Positions 31,738-41,661 of a DNA stretch of 64,000 bases are shown one piece after another. The position numbers were made by a program, and so were the translations under genes. Positions within the stretch are counted from its first letter, which is position 1. Every line of letters starts with the position of its first letter. Origin of the DNA: Trujillonella endophytica (GTDB lineage Bacteria; Actinomycetota; Actinomycetes; Mycobacteriales; Geodermatophilaceae); assembly GCF_019799905.1 (NCBI RefSeq), contig NZ_JABGCI010000001.1:1178001-1242000 (forward strand), written 5' to 3'. The notes beneath the pieces were generated by a model that was given only the letters and a program-made list of their open reading frames with translations, was not told the DNA's origin and did not search any database.

Positions 31738-33210
31738 ATGAGCGGGAAGCCGGACGCCGTCGTCGTCGGAGCGGGACCCAACGGGCTGGCGGCCGCCCTG
31801 CGGCTGTCGGCCGCCGGCCTGCGGGTGCAGCTGGTCGAGGCCGCCGAGCGGCCGGGTGGCGGGATGCGCACCGAGGAGCTGATCAGCTCCGGCGTCCGCC
31901 ACGACGTCTGCTCGACGGTGCACCCCATGGCCGCGGTCTCGCCGTTCTTCCGCGAGTTCGACCTGGACAGCCGCGGGGTCCGGCTGGTGCACCCCGAGAT
32001 CTGCTACGCCCACCCGCTCGACGGCGGCCGCGCCGCGGTCTCCCGCCGGTCGCTGGAGGAGACGGCCGCGGGCCTCGGCACGGACGGGGCGGCGTACCGC
32101 CGGCTGTTCGAGCCGCTCGTCGAGCACCGGGAGGACGTCGTCGACTTCTTCCTCTCCAGCATGCTGCGCCGCATCCCCACCCGCAGCCCGGTCCAGGTCG
32201 CCCGCTTCGGGCTGACCGGCCTGCCCAACGTGCGCTGGCTGGCCCGGCGGAACTTCGACACCGAGGAGGGCCAGGCGCTGCTGGCCGGCGCGGCCGCGCA
32301 CGGGATGCTCGACCTGTCCCGGCCGCTCACCTCCGCGCTGGGCATGCTGCTCGGGATGCTCGCCCACCACGGCGGCTGGCCGCTGATCGAGGGCGGTTCG
32401 CAGGAGCTGGCCGACGCGATGGTCCGCGCCTTCGAGCAGCAGGGCGGCGAGCTGGTCACCGGGCACGAGGTGACCGATCTGCGCGAGTTCGAGGGCGTCC
32501 CCGCGGTACTGCTCGACACGTCGCCGCGGGCGTTCGTGCGCATGGCCGGCGACCGCGTCCACGACGGCTACCGCCGCTGGGTGTCGCGCTACAAGCACGG
32601 CCCCGGCGTCTTCAAGATCGACTGGATCCTGTCCGAGCCGGTGCCGTGGGCCAACCCGGAGGTCCGGCGGGCGGGGACCATCCACGTCGCCGGCAACCTG
32701 GCGGAGACGATCGCCGGCGAGGACGGCCCGGCGAACGGCCGCCCTGCGGAGAAGCCCTACGTCCTCGCCGTCCAGCCCACGGTCGTCGACCCCACGCGCG
32801 CACCCGGCGGCGAGCACGTCTTCTGGGCCTACGTGCACGTGCCGCACGCCTCGGACGTCGACATGACCGAGGCCATCGAGGCGCAGATCGAGCGGTTCGC
32901 GCCCGGGTTCCGCGACACGATCCTGGCCCGGGCGACCAAGAACGCCTCCCAGATGGAGCAGTGGAACCCCAACCACATCGGCGGGGACATCTCCAACGGC
33001 GAGGCGTCGCTGCGCCAGATGCTCGCCCGGCCGGTGCCGCGCTGGAACACCTACAAGACGCCGATCGAGGGCACCTACCTCGCCTCGGCCGCCACCCCGC
33101 CGGGGCCCGCGGTGCACGGCATGTGCGGGGACAACGCCGCCCGGCTGGCGCTGCGCGAGGTGTTCGGTCTGCGGCACGTGCCCGCGCTGCGGCCGGCCCC
33201 GGCGGCGTAG
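31738..33210 (+). CDS. FAD-dependent oxidoreductase (phytoene-desaturase-like)
   Basis: 490 residues. N-terminal dinucleotide motif VVVGAGPNGLAAALRLSAAG followed by VEAAERPGGGMRTEEL, and a C-terminal FAD-closing segment near GMCGDNAARLA. The layout is that of the CrtI/amine-oxidase-like NAD(P)/FAD superfamily. No carotenoid genes are nearby, so the substrate is open. CAGGAT lies 6 nt before the ATG, a leaderless-type -10 variant. It starts 23 bp after meaB. Confidence 0.8.
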   Translation: MSGKPDAVVVGAGPNGLAAALRLSAAGLRVQLVEAAERPGGGMRTEELISSGVRHDVCSTVHPMAAVSPFFREFDLDSRGVRLVHPEICYAHPLDGGRAAVSRRSLEETAAGLGTDGAAYRRLFEPLVEHREDVVDFFLSSMLRRIPTRSPVQVARFGLTGLPNVRWLARRNFDTEEGQALLAGAAAHGMLDLSRPLTSALGMLLGMLAHHGGWPLIEGGSQELADAMVRAFEQQGGELVTGHEVTDLREFEGVPAVLLDTSPRAFVRMAGDRVHDGYRRWVSRYKHGPGVFKIDWILSEPVPWANPEVRRAGTIHVAGNLAETIAGEDGPANGRPAEKPYVLAVQPTVVDPTRAPGGEHVFWAYVHVPHASDVDMTEAIEAQIERFAPGFRDTILARATKNASQMEQWNPNHIGGDISNGEASLRQMLARPVPRWNTYKTPIEGTYLASAATPPGPAVHGMCGDNAARLALREVFGLRHVPALRPAPAA

Positions 33211-33290
33211 GGCCCGGCCGACGACGGCGCCCCGGCCCTGAGCAGGGCACCCGCCGTCACACCCGGGGCGGGGGTGGGATCATCGGGGGC

Positions 33291-34256
33291 ATGCAGCCCT
33301 CCCGCCCCGGACGTCCCGACCCGCGCGCGCAGGCCCAGCAGGCACAGCTGGCCGCCGCCATGTCCGGCGCCGTCGACCTCGCCGCCGTCAAGGCGCGGTC
33401 CGAGGCCGCCGCCCGCGCCCAGGCCGCCCCGCCGCCGAGCGCCGCCGCCCCGGCCGGCGTCCCCGGTGCGGCCGTCGTCGACGTCACCGAGGCGACGTTC
33501 CAGAGCGAGGTCCTCGACCGCTCCTTCCAGGTCCCCGTCGTGCTCGACCTGTGGGCCGAGTGGTGCGGGCCGTGCAAGCAGCTGTCCCCGGTGCTCGAGC
33601 GGCTGGCCGCGGAGGGCGGCGGGTCCTGGGTGCTGGCGAAGGTCGACGTCGACGCCAACCCGGCGCTCGCGCAGGGCCTGCGGGTCCAGGGCATCCCGGC
33701 GGTCAAGGCCGTGTGGCAGGGCCAGCTCGTCGCCGAGTTCACCGGCGCCATCCCCGAGGACCAGGCCCGCCAGTTCGTCACCGAGCTCGTGCGGGCCACG
33801 AGCGGGGGCGCGGTGCCAGGGGACGGCGCCGAGGAGCCGGAGGCCGAGGACCCACGCCTGGACGCCGCCGAGGCCGCGCTCGAGCGGGGCGACCTCGCCG
33901 GCGCGGAGGCCGCCTACCAGGCGATCCTCGACGTCGAGCCCGACCACCCGGTGGCCGGCCTGGCGCTGCGGCAGGTGCAGCTGTTCCAGCGCGCCGATGC
34001 CGCGGGCCCCGACGCCCTCGCGCTGGCCGACGCATCCCCCGACGACGTCGCCGCGCAGACCCGGGCCGCGGACTTCCTGCTCGGCACCGGCGACGTCGAG
34101 GGCGCCTTCGCCCGCCTGGTCGACACCGTCCGGCGCACCGCGGGCGAGGACCGCGACGCCGCCCGCACGCACCTGGTCGAGCTCTTCACGGTCGTCGGCG
34201 ACGACGACCCGCGGGTGGCCGCCGCCCGCCGCCAGCTGATGATCGCCCTCTACTGA
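33291..34256 (+). CDS. Thioredoxin-fold protein with TPR tail (CnoX/YbbN-like)
   Basis: 321 residues. An Ala/Gln-rich N-terminus, a thioredoxin domain (about 65-175) with intact WCGPC, and a C-terminal helical region (about 185-321) of TPR type (AEAALERGDLAGAEAAYQAI). The layout matches chaperone-redox proteins that protect or hold clients under oxidative stress. The M. tuberculosis counterpart by position is Rv1324. It converges with a metallopeptidase gene, with a repeat copy in between. Confidence 0.87.
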   Translation: MQPSRPGRPDPRAQAQQAQLAAAMSGAVDLAAVKARSEAAARAQAAPPPSAAAPAGVPGAAVVDVTEATFQSEVLDRSFQVPVVLDLWAEWCGPCKQLSPVLERLAAEGGGSWVLAKVDVDANPALAQGLRVQGIPAVKAVWQGQLVAEFTGAIPEDQARQFVTELVRATSGGAVPGDGAEEPEAEDPRLDAAEAALERGDLAGAEAAYQAILDVEPDHPVAGLALRQVQLFQRADAAGPDALALADASPDDVAAQTRAADFLLGTGDVEGAFARLVDTVRRTAGEDRDAARTHLVELFTVVGDDDPRVAAARRQLMIALY

Positions 34257-34285
34257 TCGACCGCAGCCTGACAGCGTCCGGTACC

Positions 34286-34346
34286 ACGGACGGCCCCCTT
34301 GCAGGGGCCCGGTGCGAGCTCGCGAGTGCCGGGGGGCAAGGGGGTC
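34286..34346 (-). repeat. Dispersed intergenic hairpin repeat, copy E
   Basis: Read on the minus strand it begins right after the stop of the metallopeptidase gene: GGACCCCCTTGCCCCCC, CTCGCGAGCTCGC, GGGCCCCTG. The arms CCCCCTTG (34294-34301) and CAAGGGGG (34337-34344) are perfect complements. A second small hairpin CGTCCG-N6-CGGACG follows. It lies between convergent genes. Confidence 0.75.
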
Positions 34347-35726
34347 CTATATGTCGCAGGCCGAGGCGCCCTCGAGGAAGCCGGAGCGGAAGAGGTCGAC
34401 CAGCTCGAAGCCGGACAGGTCGACGTCGGGCAGCACCGCCGGGTCGCCGGCGCGGGTGAGCAGGAACTGCACGCTCTCGTCGACGTCGCCGGGGGAGACC
34501 AGGATGATGTCGCGGAGCTCCCCGTCGGCCACCGCCGCGGCGTACCAGCCGGTCAGGCAGACGGCGGAGCGCACCGCGGCGTCGTCGTCGGCCGAGAGCC
34601 CCAACTGCTCGCGGGCGACCAGGGCGTAGGGCACCGAGACGGCGGTGAGCACCGCGAAGTCGCCGATCTCCTCGTACAGCGGCCGGGCGAGGTCGCGGTC
34701 GTCGTAGCCCACCACCCCCTCGTCCGGGCACGCCACGAGGTCGAGGTCGTCGTCGCCGGCGCACCCGGGCGGGGTGCCGGAGAAGGGCTCCAGGGCGGGG
34801 GCGTCGAAGCTGCCGCCGAACACCTCGTCGAACGCCCGCCGCCAGAACGCGGGCAGCGACTCGGCCACGAGCTGCTCGACCGTGGGGTAGGGCGCATCGA
34901 CGCCCTGGGTGAGGTCGGCGTCGGTCAGCCCGCGCTGGGTGAAGGGCCGGTCGGGACCGAAGTCGTCGCGGCACGCCTCGGCGCCGGCGTCGAACCCCTC
35001 CTGGAACGCCGACACCCGGTCGAAGAAGGAACCGTGTGCCTGCTCCTCCCGCGGCCCGGTGCCGATGGGGTCGCGCAGCTGCAGGTAGCCGCCGAGGACC
35101 TGGTCGAGCTCCGACCGCCGGATGCTGGTGTGCTCGGCCTCGCCCGCCGCGACCCACGCCGTCCAGGCGCCGGCCAGGCAGTCGGCCTGGGTCTCGGTCA
35201 GGATCGACGTCCGGGGGTAGCCCACGCGGGCCTGGATCGCGTGCCCGTACTCGTGCGCCATGACCAGGGCGGGGAGGAACCGGCCCGACCCGTCCGCGAG
35301 CTGCGCCAGGAACGTCCGGTCCCAGCTGATCGAGTCGGCGTTGGGGGCGTCGGGGGACTCGCAGTAGAAGGCGTTGTCCTCCAGGTCGCGGGGATCGGTG
35401 CCGCAGCCGACGCCGTCGGGGTAGACGGCCGGGTCGACGTCGTCGGGGTCGACGCTGAAGAACCCGCCCCGCAGCGGCTCGAACGCCTCCCCGAAGACGT
35501 CCGGGAACTGCTGGGCCCAGAACGTGCCCAGGTCGGCCAGGGCGTTGGTGGCCAGCTGGTCGACCGGACCGCCGTCGGACCCCACGACGGTCACCTCGCC
35601 GTCGGGGGCGTCCCGTGGGGGTGGCTCGGCCGCCCGCGGGTCGCCACCGATCGTCACCGCGCAGCCCGGCAGCAGCAGGCCGGCGGTGAGCGCGGCGAGC
35701 ACGGCCCGGACACGGCGACGTCCCAT
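34347..35726 (-). CDS. Zinc-metallopeptidase lipoprotein (downstream paralog)
   Basis: 459 residues. Signal peptide with lipobox LLPGC (Cys at about 22), then a metallopeptidase domain. The zinc motif HEYGH is in LVMAHEYGHAIQARVG and the third ligand is probably the Glu of TETQADCLAGAW, a neutral zinc metallopeptidase pattern. Cys pairs in the mature part suggest disulfides. It is a paralog of the gene immediately upstream: order, motifs and the closing LSPGDVDE-type segment all match. The shorter start is preferred because it gives a proper signal peptide. Substrate unknown. Confidence 0.82.
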   Translation of the reverse strand: MGRRRVRAVLAALTAGLLLPGCAVTIGGDPRAAEPPPRDAPDGEVTVVGSDGGPVDQLATNALADLGTFWAQQFPDVFGEAFEPLRGGFFSVDPDDVDPAVYPDGVGCGTDPRDLEDNAFYCESPDAPNADSISWDRTFLAQLADGSGRFLPALVMAHEYGHAIQARVGYPRTSILTETQADCLAGAWTAWVAAGEAEHTSIRRSELDQVLGGYLQLRDPIGTGPREEQAHGSFFDRVSAFQEGFDAGAEACRDDFGPDRPFTQRGLTDADLTQGVDAPYPTVEQLVAESLPAFWRRAFDEVFGGSFDAPALEPFSGTPPGCAGDDDLDLVACPDEGVVGYDDRDLARPLYEEIGDFAVLTAVSVPYALVAREQLGLSADDDAAVRSAVCLTGWYAAAVADGELRDIILVSPGDVDESVQFLLTRAGDPAVLPDVDLSGFELVDLFRSGFLEGASACDI

Positions 35727-35782
35727 CAGCGCGGGGTGCCCGCGCCGATGGGACGGCAACCACTCGTGTGGCGCGGTGCGCC

Positions 35783-37171
35783 TCAGCTGAGGCCGCAGGC
35801 CTCCGCGCCGGCACCCTGGACGAACCCGTCGCGGAAGGCGCCGACCAGCTCGAAGCCGGCGTCGTCGCTGTTGGGCAGCACGGCATCGGTCTGCCCGTAG
35901 CTGAGCAGGAACAGGATCGCCTCGTCGACGTCACCCGGGCTCAGCGTGACGCCCTGCTCGTCGTCGGGGTCGGGGTCGAAGTCGCCGTTGAAGAACGCCG
36001 CGGTGTAGGTCCCGGTGAGGCAGACGGTGGACACGGTCGCCTCCGGGGTGTCGTTCGGCAGGCCCAGGGTCGCGCGGGCCGCCTCGGCGTAGGGCAGCGC
36101 GACGGCCATGGCGACGGCGAAGTCGCCGATGTCGTAGGCCGGTTGCAGGAGGTCGGTCTCGTCGACGTAGACGGTGTTGTCGGTCTCGCACCAGCCCACG
36201 TCGCGGTCCTCGGCGCCCATGTCACCGCAACCGGGGGCGGTCCCGTCGAAGAACTCGACGGCGGGTGCCTCGAAGCCGTCGACGAAGGACTCGTAGAACA
36301 CCGGCAGCGAGGCGTCGAGGATCGAGGGGATCTCGTCGTAGGGCGCGTTGCCCTCGTTCTCGAGGTCGGCCTCGGTGGTGAACTCCGTCGCGGTGAAGAC
36401 CCGGTCGGGGCCGTAGTCGTCCCGGCAGGCGGCGACGCCCTCGTCGTAGCCCTGGTAGAAGCCGGCGGCCCGGTCGAAGCCGGAACCGTGTGCCGAGCCG
36501 TCGTCCGGGCTGCTGCCCGGCTGGTCGCGCAGGTTGATGAAGCCGACCAGCACGCTGTCCAGGTCCGACACCCGCACCGTGACGTGCTCGGCGTTGCCGT
36601 CGACCACCCAGCGGGTGAAGGCGCCGGCGAAGCAGTCGGCCTGCGTCTCGTCGCGGATGGACGCCTCGCTGAAGCCGAACCGCCCCTGCATGGCGTGGCC
36701 CATCTCGTGGGCCATGACCGCCGGGCCGAGGAAGGGGCCGAACTGCTCGCCGAGGTCGCGCAGCAGCACGCTGTCGTACACGACGACGTCGCAGTCCTGC
36801 TGGTAGAACGCGTTGCCCTCGACCTCCGCCGGGTCGATCGGCAGCTCGTCGCAGCCGACGCCGGTGTCCTCGGGGTACAGGCTGTAGTCGATGTCCTCGG
36901 TGTCGACGGCGAAGATCCCGCCCTGCAGTGGCGTGAACTCCTCCCCGTAGTACTCGGGGTACGCCTGCTCCCAGAACGTGTAGATGTCGGCCATCGCGTT
37001 GCGCGCGTACTGGTCGACCGGGCTGTCGGACGACGCGGTGATGGCGAAGTCCTCGGCCGACACGTCGGTCACCGGGGGAGCGGGGGAGCCGTCGATGCTG
37101 GTGGTGCAGCCACTGATCAGTGCGCTGCCCACCGCTGCCGCGACGACCGCGCGGCGCGAGACCTGCCTCAT
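35783..37171 (-). CDS. Zinc-metallopeptidase lipoprotein (upstream paralog)
   Basis: 462 residues. Signal peptide with lipobox LISGC (Cys at about 22) and zinc motif HEMGH in AVMAHEMGHAMQGRFG, followed by DETQADCFAGAFTRW with the third ligand. It is alignable along its length with the next gene 56 bp downstream, so the pair arose by tandem duplication and probably forms one transcript. AGGAACG precedes the ATG. A strong hairpin lies upstream, separating the gene from glgB. The cell-surface role is unknown. Confidence 0.83.
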   Translation of the reverse strand: MRQVSRRAVVAAAVGSALISGCTTSIDGSPAPPVTDVSAEDFAITASSDSPVDQYARNAMADIYTFWEQAYPEYYGEEFTPLQGGIFAVDTEDIDYSLYPEDTGVGCDELPIDPAEVEGNAFYQQDCDVVVYDSVLLRDLGEQFGPFLGPAVMAHEMGHAMQGRFGFSEASIRDETQADCFAGAFTRWVVDGNAEHVTVRVSDLDSVLVGFINLRDQPGSSPDDGSAHGSGFDRAAGFYQGYDEGVAACRDDYGPDRVFTATEFTTEADLENEGNAPYDEIPSILDASLPVFYESFVDGFEAPAVEFFDGTAPGCGDMGAEDRDVGWCETDNTVYVDETDLLQPAYDIGDFAVAMAVALPYAEAARATLGLPNDTPEATVSTVCLTGTYTAAFFNGDFDPDPDDEQGVTLSPGDVDEAILFLLSYGQTDAVLPNSDDAGFELVGAFRDGFVQGAGAEACGLS

Positions 37172-37311
37172 GGAGCGTCGTTCCTCGTCTGCTGGGGGTG
37201 CGGCCATCGGCGACGGCCTTCGCGAGCCGGCACATGATGCCCGCTGGACGCCCGTCCTGGTGCCGATTCGCGCGCGCGTCCGCCCGACCGGGTGGACGCG
37301 GCGGCGCGGCG

Positions 37312-37342
37312 GGCCCGGGGAACCGCTCCGGCTCCCCGGGCC
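37312..37342 (-). terminator. Terminator of the glgE-treS-mak-glgB operon
   Basis: GGCCCGGGGA and TCCCCGGGCC form a perfect 10-bp stem around an 11-nt loop, 8 nt past the glgB stop on the minus strand. The rest of the 178-bp gap to the metallopeptidase gene shows no other clear feature. Confidence 0.7.
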
Positions 37343-37349
37343 GCGTCCG

Positions 37350-40229
37350 TCATCCCTCGTGCAGCAGCCAGACCGTGCCCAGGGGCGGCGCCGACAGCGT
37401 CGCGGAGAACGGCTGCCCGTGCCACGGCTCCTCCGTCGCCACGACGGTGCCCGCGTTGCCCACCCCCGAGCCGCCGAACGCCTCGGCGTCGGTGTTGAGC
37501 ACCTCGCGCCAGGTGCCGCCGCGGGGGAGCCCGATCCGGTACCCGTGGTGCGGGCTGCCGGCGAAGTTGGCGACGACCGCCAGCGCCTGCCCCGGGGTCT
37601 GGCCCGCGGAGCCGCCGGTGTCGTCGCCACCGTCGGGCAGCTCCGCCCGCGTCGGCTTCCCGTAGCGGAGGAAGCTCAGCACGTTGCCCGGCGCGTCGTT
37701 GGCGTCGATCCACTGGAACCCGGCGGGGTCGACGTCCAGCGACCACAGCGCGTCGATCTCGCGGTAGCGGGCGTTGAGCTCGGTCACGAGCTGCAGCACC
37801 CCGCGGTGCGCCGGGTCGTCGAGGTGCCACCAGTCCAGCGACCGGCTCTCGGCCCACTCGGCGTCCTGCGCGAACTCCGACCCCATGAACAGCAGCTGCT
37901 TCCCCGGGTGCCCCCACATGAAGGCCAGGTAGGAGCGGAGGTTGGCCAGCTGCTGCCACCGGTCGCCCGGCATCTTCCGCAGCATCGAGCCCTTGCCGTA
38001 GACGACCTCGTCGTGGCTGATCGGCAGCACGTAGTTCTCGGAGTAGGCGTAGACCAGCGAGAACGTCATCTGTCCGTGGTGGAAGCTGCGGTGCACCGGC
38101 TGCTTGCTCATGTACTCGAGCGAGTCGTGCATCCAGCCCATGTTCCACTTGAAGCCGAAGCCGAGGCCGCCGAGGTGGGTGGGCCGGGTGACGCCGGGCC
38201 AGGCGGTCGACTCCTCGGCGATGGTGACGACGCCCGGTACCTCGCGGTAGACGGTGGCGTTCATCTCCTGCAGGAAGGCCACGGCCTCGAGGTTCTCCCG
38301 CCCGCCGTGCACGTTCGGCGCCCACTGGCCCTCCTCGCGGGAGTAGTCCAGGTAGAGCATCGAGGCGACCGCGTCGACGCGGATGCCGTCGATGTGGAAC
38401 TCCTTGCACCAGAAGAGCGCGTTGGCGACGAGGAAGTTCCGCACCTCGGTCCGGCCGAAGTCGAAGACGTAGGTGCCCCAGTCGGGCTGCTCGCCACGGC
38501 GCGGGTCCGGGTGCTCGTACAGCGGCGTGCCGTCGAAGCGCGCCAGGGCCCAGGCGTCCTTGGGGAAGTGGGCCGGCACCCAGTCGACGATGACGCCGAT
38601 GCCCGCCTGGTGGGCGCGGTCGACGAGGTAGCGGAAGTCGTCGGGGCTGCCGAACCGCGACGTCGGTGCGTAGTAGCTGGTGACCTGGTAGCCCCAGGAG
38701 CCGCCGAAAGGGTGCTCGGCGACCGGCATGCACTCGATGTGGGTGAAGCCGGCCGAGACGACGTAGTCGACCAGCTCGTCGGCGAGCTGACGGTAGGACA
38801 GGCCCTGCCGCCACGAGCCCAGGTGCACCTCGTAGACGCTCATCGGCCGCTCGTGCCAGTTCCCGGCCGCGCGGGCGGCCAGCCACTCGTCGTCGCCCCA
38901 CTCGTGGGTCTGCTCGGTGACGACCGAGGCGTTCAGCGGCGGGACCTCGGTGGCGAACGCCAGGGGGTCGGACTTCTCCCGCCAGGTGCCGTCGGCGCCG
39001 AGCACGTGGTACCGGTAGCGGCTGCCCACCTGCACGCCCGGGATGTAGACCTCCCACACGCCGGAGGAGCCCAGGGACCGCATCGGGTAGGCGCGCGCCT
39101 CCCAGTAGTCGAAGTCGCCGGTCACCTTCACCCCGCGGGCGTTGGGCGCCCACACGGCGAAGGAGACGCCCTCGACGGCGCCGCGGGGGGTGTCGTAGCG
39201 GCGGACGTGCGCGCCGAGGACCTCCCACAGCCGCTCGTGCCGGCCCTCGCGGATGAGGTACTGGTCCAGCTCGCCGACCGTCGGCAGCCAGCGGTAGGGG
39301 TCGTCGACGGTGAACGCGGAGGTGCCCCCGGCGCCGTCGCCGTAGGTGACCTCGATCCGGTAGTCGCCGGGCTGACCCGGCAGCTGCGCCTCGTAGATGC
39401 CGCCGCCGTGCAGCTGGCGCGCCTCGTAGCGGCTGCCGTCCTCGTCCAGCACGGCGACGGAGACGGCGTCGGGCCGCAGCGTGCGCACCGCCCAGCCCCC
39501 GCCGGTGCGGTGGGCGCCCAGCACGGCGTGCGGGTCGTGCGACCAGCCCTCGACGACCGCCCGCAGGTCGTCGCCGGAGACCTCGGAGGTGCCGGCGCTG
39601 GCGGCCTGCGCCGTGCCGTCCGCCGGCGTCTCCGCGGGGGTCTCCACCGGGCTCTCGGCCGGGGCCTCCTCGGGTGCCTGCGGCGTGTTCGGCTCGGCGG
39701 GGTCGGGGTCCGGCGCCTCCGGCTGGCCGGCGGGAGCGCCCGAGGGCGAGCCCGGGACGGCGATCGGCGCCGGCGCGACGACCGGCGCGGCGGTCCCGCC
39801 CTGCTCGGCCACGACCTCGCCCTGCGGCTCGTGGATCGCCGCCGGGGAGCCCGCAGCCGCCTTCTTGCGCGGCGCACGCTTGGCCGGCGCCTTCTTCGCG
39901 AGCGCGGCGTCGGCAGGGGCGTTCTGCGCCGAGACGTCGTCCGCGCCGGCGGCGGGCTCGACCTCGGCGACGGCGCCCTGGGCGGCCACCGTCTTCCTCG
40001 TCGCGGCCTTCTTCGCCGCAGGTGCCTTCGCCGCCGCGGCCGGGGACTTCTTCGCCGCCGGCGCCTTCTTGGCAGCCGCGCGCTTCCGGGCCGGGGCGGC
40101 GTTGACCACCGGCTCGGCCTCGGCGGCCCGGGCCTCCTCGGCCATCTGCTCGGCCGCCTGCTCCAGCTGCTCGCGGGTCGCCGGGCTGTCCGGGGTCTCG
40201 GTGGTCCGGGGGCCGTCGGGGGAGGTCAT
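37350..40229 (-). CDS. glgB: Alpha-1,4-glucan branching enzyme with long histone-like N-terminal tail
   Basis: 959 residues against about 730 for ordinary GlgB. Residues about 225-959 are the full enzyme: N-terminal CBM48 modules, then the GH13 barrel with nucleophile Asp619 in [10 protein letters not shown], the acid/base Glu in [10 protein letters not shown] and the third Asp in SHDEVVYGK. The first 215 residues are extra: two Lys/Ala/Pro-rich basic blocks (47-79 and 110-124, with [14 protein letters not shown] repeats like histone H1 or the HupB tail) and a Pro/Glu-rich acidic spacer (130-215). Last gene of the glgE operon, 55 bp after mak. It adds alpha-1,6 branches to the GlgE product. 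Confidence 0.95.
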   Translation of the reverse strand: MTSPDGPRTTETPDSPATREQLEQAAEQMAEEARAAEAEPVVNAAPARKRAAAKKAPAAKKSPAAAAKAPAAKKAATRKTVAAQGAVAEVEPAAGADDVSAQNAPADAALAKKAPAKRAPRKKAAAGSPAAIHEPQGEVVAEQGGTAAPVVAPAPIAVPGSPSGAPAGQPEAPDPDPAEPNTPQAPEEAPAESPVETPAETPADGTAQAASAGTSEVSGDDLRAVVEGWSHDPHAVLGAHRTGGGWAVRTLRPDAVSVAVLDEDGSRYEARQLHGGGIYEAQLPGQPGDYRIEVTYGDGAGGTSAFTVDDPYRWLPTVGELDQYLIREGRHERLWEVLGAHVRRYDTPRGAVEGVSFAVWAPNARGVKVTGDFDYWEARAYPMRSLGSSGVWEVYIPGVQVGSRYRYHVLGADGTWREKSDPLAFATEVPPLNASVVTEQTHEWGDDEWLAARAAGNWHERPMSVYEVHLGSWRQGLSYRQLADELVDYVVSAGFTHIECMPVAEHPFGGSWGYQVTSYYAPTSRFGSPDDFRYLVDRAHQAGIGVIVDWVPAHFPKDAWALARFDGTPLYEHPDPRRGEQPDWGTYVFDFGRTEVRNFLVANALFWCKEFHIDGIRVDAVASMLYLDYSREEGQWAPNVHGGRENLEAVAFLQEMNATVYREVPGVVTIAEESTAWPGVTRPTHLGGLGFGFKWNMGWMHDSLEYMSKQPVHRSFHHGQMTFSLVYAYSENYVLPISHDEVVYGKGSMLRKMPGDRWQQLANLRSYLAFMWGHPGKQLLFMGSEFAQDAEWAESRSLDWWHLDDPAHRGVLQLVTELNARYREIDALWSLDVDPAGFQWIDANDAPGNVLSFLRYGKPTRAELPDGGDDTGGSAGQTPGQALAVVANFAGSPHHGYRIGLPRGGTWREVLNTDAEAFGGSGVGNAGTVVATEEPWHGQPFSATLSAPPLGTVWLLHEG

Positions 40230-40284
40230 CGCGTCGTCGTCCTCATCGTTGCGTCGGTGTCGTCGGGCTGCGGATCCGGGCCGG

Positions 40285-41661
40285 TCAGCCGGCGGCGGCG
40301 GCGGCGAGCCGGGACAGCGACTGCAGCGGGATCATCAGCCAGTGGGGGCGGTTGCGCGCCTCGTAGAGGCACTCGTAGACGGCCTTGTCCGCCTCGAACG
40401 CGCGCAGCACGGGGGAGCCGGAGCACGGGTCCAGCCCGCTGGCGGCGGAGTAGCCGGCGCAGAAGGCGCTGCGGTTGCGCTCGGCCCACTCCTGCGCGCG
40501 GTAGGCGCGCTGGGTGTCCTCCGGCTGCTCGACCAGCATGTGCCGGGCGGCGTAGTCGAAGCTGCGGAGCATGCCGGCGACGTCGCGCATCGGGCTGTCC
40601 AGCTGTCGCCGGGCGGCCAGGGGCCGGGCCGGCTCGCCCTCGAAGTCGAGCAGGATCCACCCGGTGGTGGTGCGCAGGACCTGACCGAGGTGCAGGTCGC
40701 CGTGCACCCGCTGGCGCCGGACCGGCTCGGAGCTGTCGGCCAGCTGGGCGTAGAGCCGGCGCAGGCCCTCGGCGTGCTCCTCCAGCTGCGGGACGGCCGG
40801 CAGCGCCGCCTCCAGCCGACCGGTCATCTCCTCGGCCGCGGCGGCGAACCACGCGCGGTCGGCCGACTCGGTCGGCAGCACCTGGGCGAGGTCGGCGTGG
40901 ACCGAGGCCGTCGCCGCGCCGAGCCGCTCGCTCTCGGCGGCGAAGTCACCGCCCACCTCGTCGGCGTGCAGGTCGCCCTCGGCGTAGAGGTCACGCACGC
41001 TCGCGGTGGCCAGCCGCCAGCCGTCGCTGGCGTTGGGTACGAACTCCTGCAGCATCGCCACGGTGGCCGGCTCGCGCGACGGGTCGGCGTCGAGGATCTC
41101 GACGTGCCCGAGCAGCGGCGCGATGTGCTGGTTGCCGGTCTCCCGCAGCGCGGCGTGGATCTCCACGTCGGGGTTGAGCCCGGGCTCCAGGCGGCGGAAC
41201 AGCTTGAAGATCGCCTCCTGGCCGTAGACCAGCGAGGTGTTGCTCTGCTCGGTGGAGACGATGTCGCCGGGCACCCCCTCGGGGATGGGGGCGACCCCGG
41301 CGGGGTGGAAGTGCATCGGCCCGACGGTGTCGGCGGCGACCAGGTGGACCAGCCACGGCGCGGTGGCGTCCCGGTCGCGCATGGCGTCGTACGCGTAGTT
41401 CTCCCGGTCACCGCCGGAGACGGCCCCGACGAACGCCGAGGAGAGCTCCTCGATGACGTGGTCGCGCCACGACAGCGGCACGAGGTAGGTGTCGCTGCCG
41501 CCGTCGGTGTAGCTGATCCGCACCCGGTGCACGGAGAGGACCGGCCCCGACTGGTCGAGGAAGAAGCCCTCCTCCTCGACGCCTGCCCACTCCCGGCCCT
41601 TGCCGCCGAACCACCGCTGGTGCGGCATCCACTCCTTCAGGATGTCGGTGAGTGCGCTCAT
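40285..41661 (-). CDS. mak: Maltokinase
   Basis: 458 residues. Phosphorylates maltose with ATP to maltose-1-phosphate, the donor for GlgE. Aminoglycoside-phosphotransferase-like fold with the catalytic loop [12 protein letters not shown] and the metal motif LLDFEGEP. The N-terminal [13 protein letters not shown] is the family's cap-region signature. The ATG overlaps the treS stop by 4 nt. In mycobacteria Mak and TreS form a complex; adjacent, coupled genes fit this here. Confidence 0.94.
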   Translation of the reverse strand: MSALTDILKEWMPHQRWFGGKGREWAGVEEEGFFLDQSGPVLSVHRVRISYTDGGSDTYLVPLSWRDHVIEELSSAFVGAVSGGDRENYAYDAMRDRDATAPWLVHLVAADTVGPMHFHPAGVAPIPEGVPGDIVSTEQSNTSLVYGQEAIFKLFRRLEPGLNPDVEIHAALRETGNQHIAPLLGHVEILDADPSREPATVAMLQEFVPNASDGWRLATASVRDLYAEGDLHADEVGGDFAAESERLGAATASVHADLAQVLPTESADRAWFAAAAEEMTGRLEAALPAVPQLEEHAEGLRRLYAQLADSSEPVRRQRVHGDLHLGQVLRTTTGWILLDFEGEPARPLAARRQLDSPMRDVAGMLRSFDYAARHMLVEQPEDTQRAYRAQEWAERNRSAFCAGYSAASGLDPCSGSPVLRAFEADKAVYECLYEARNRPHWLMIPLQSLSRLAAAAAG

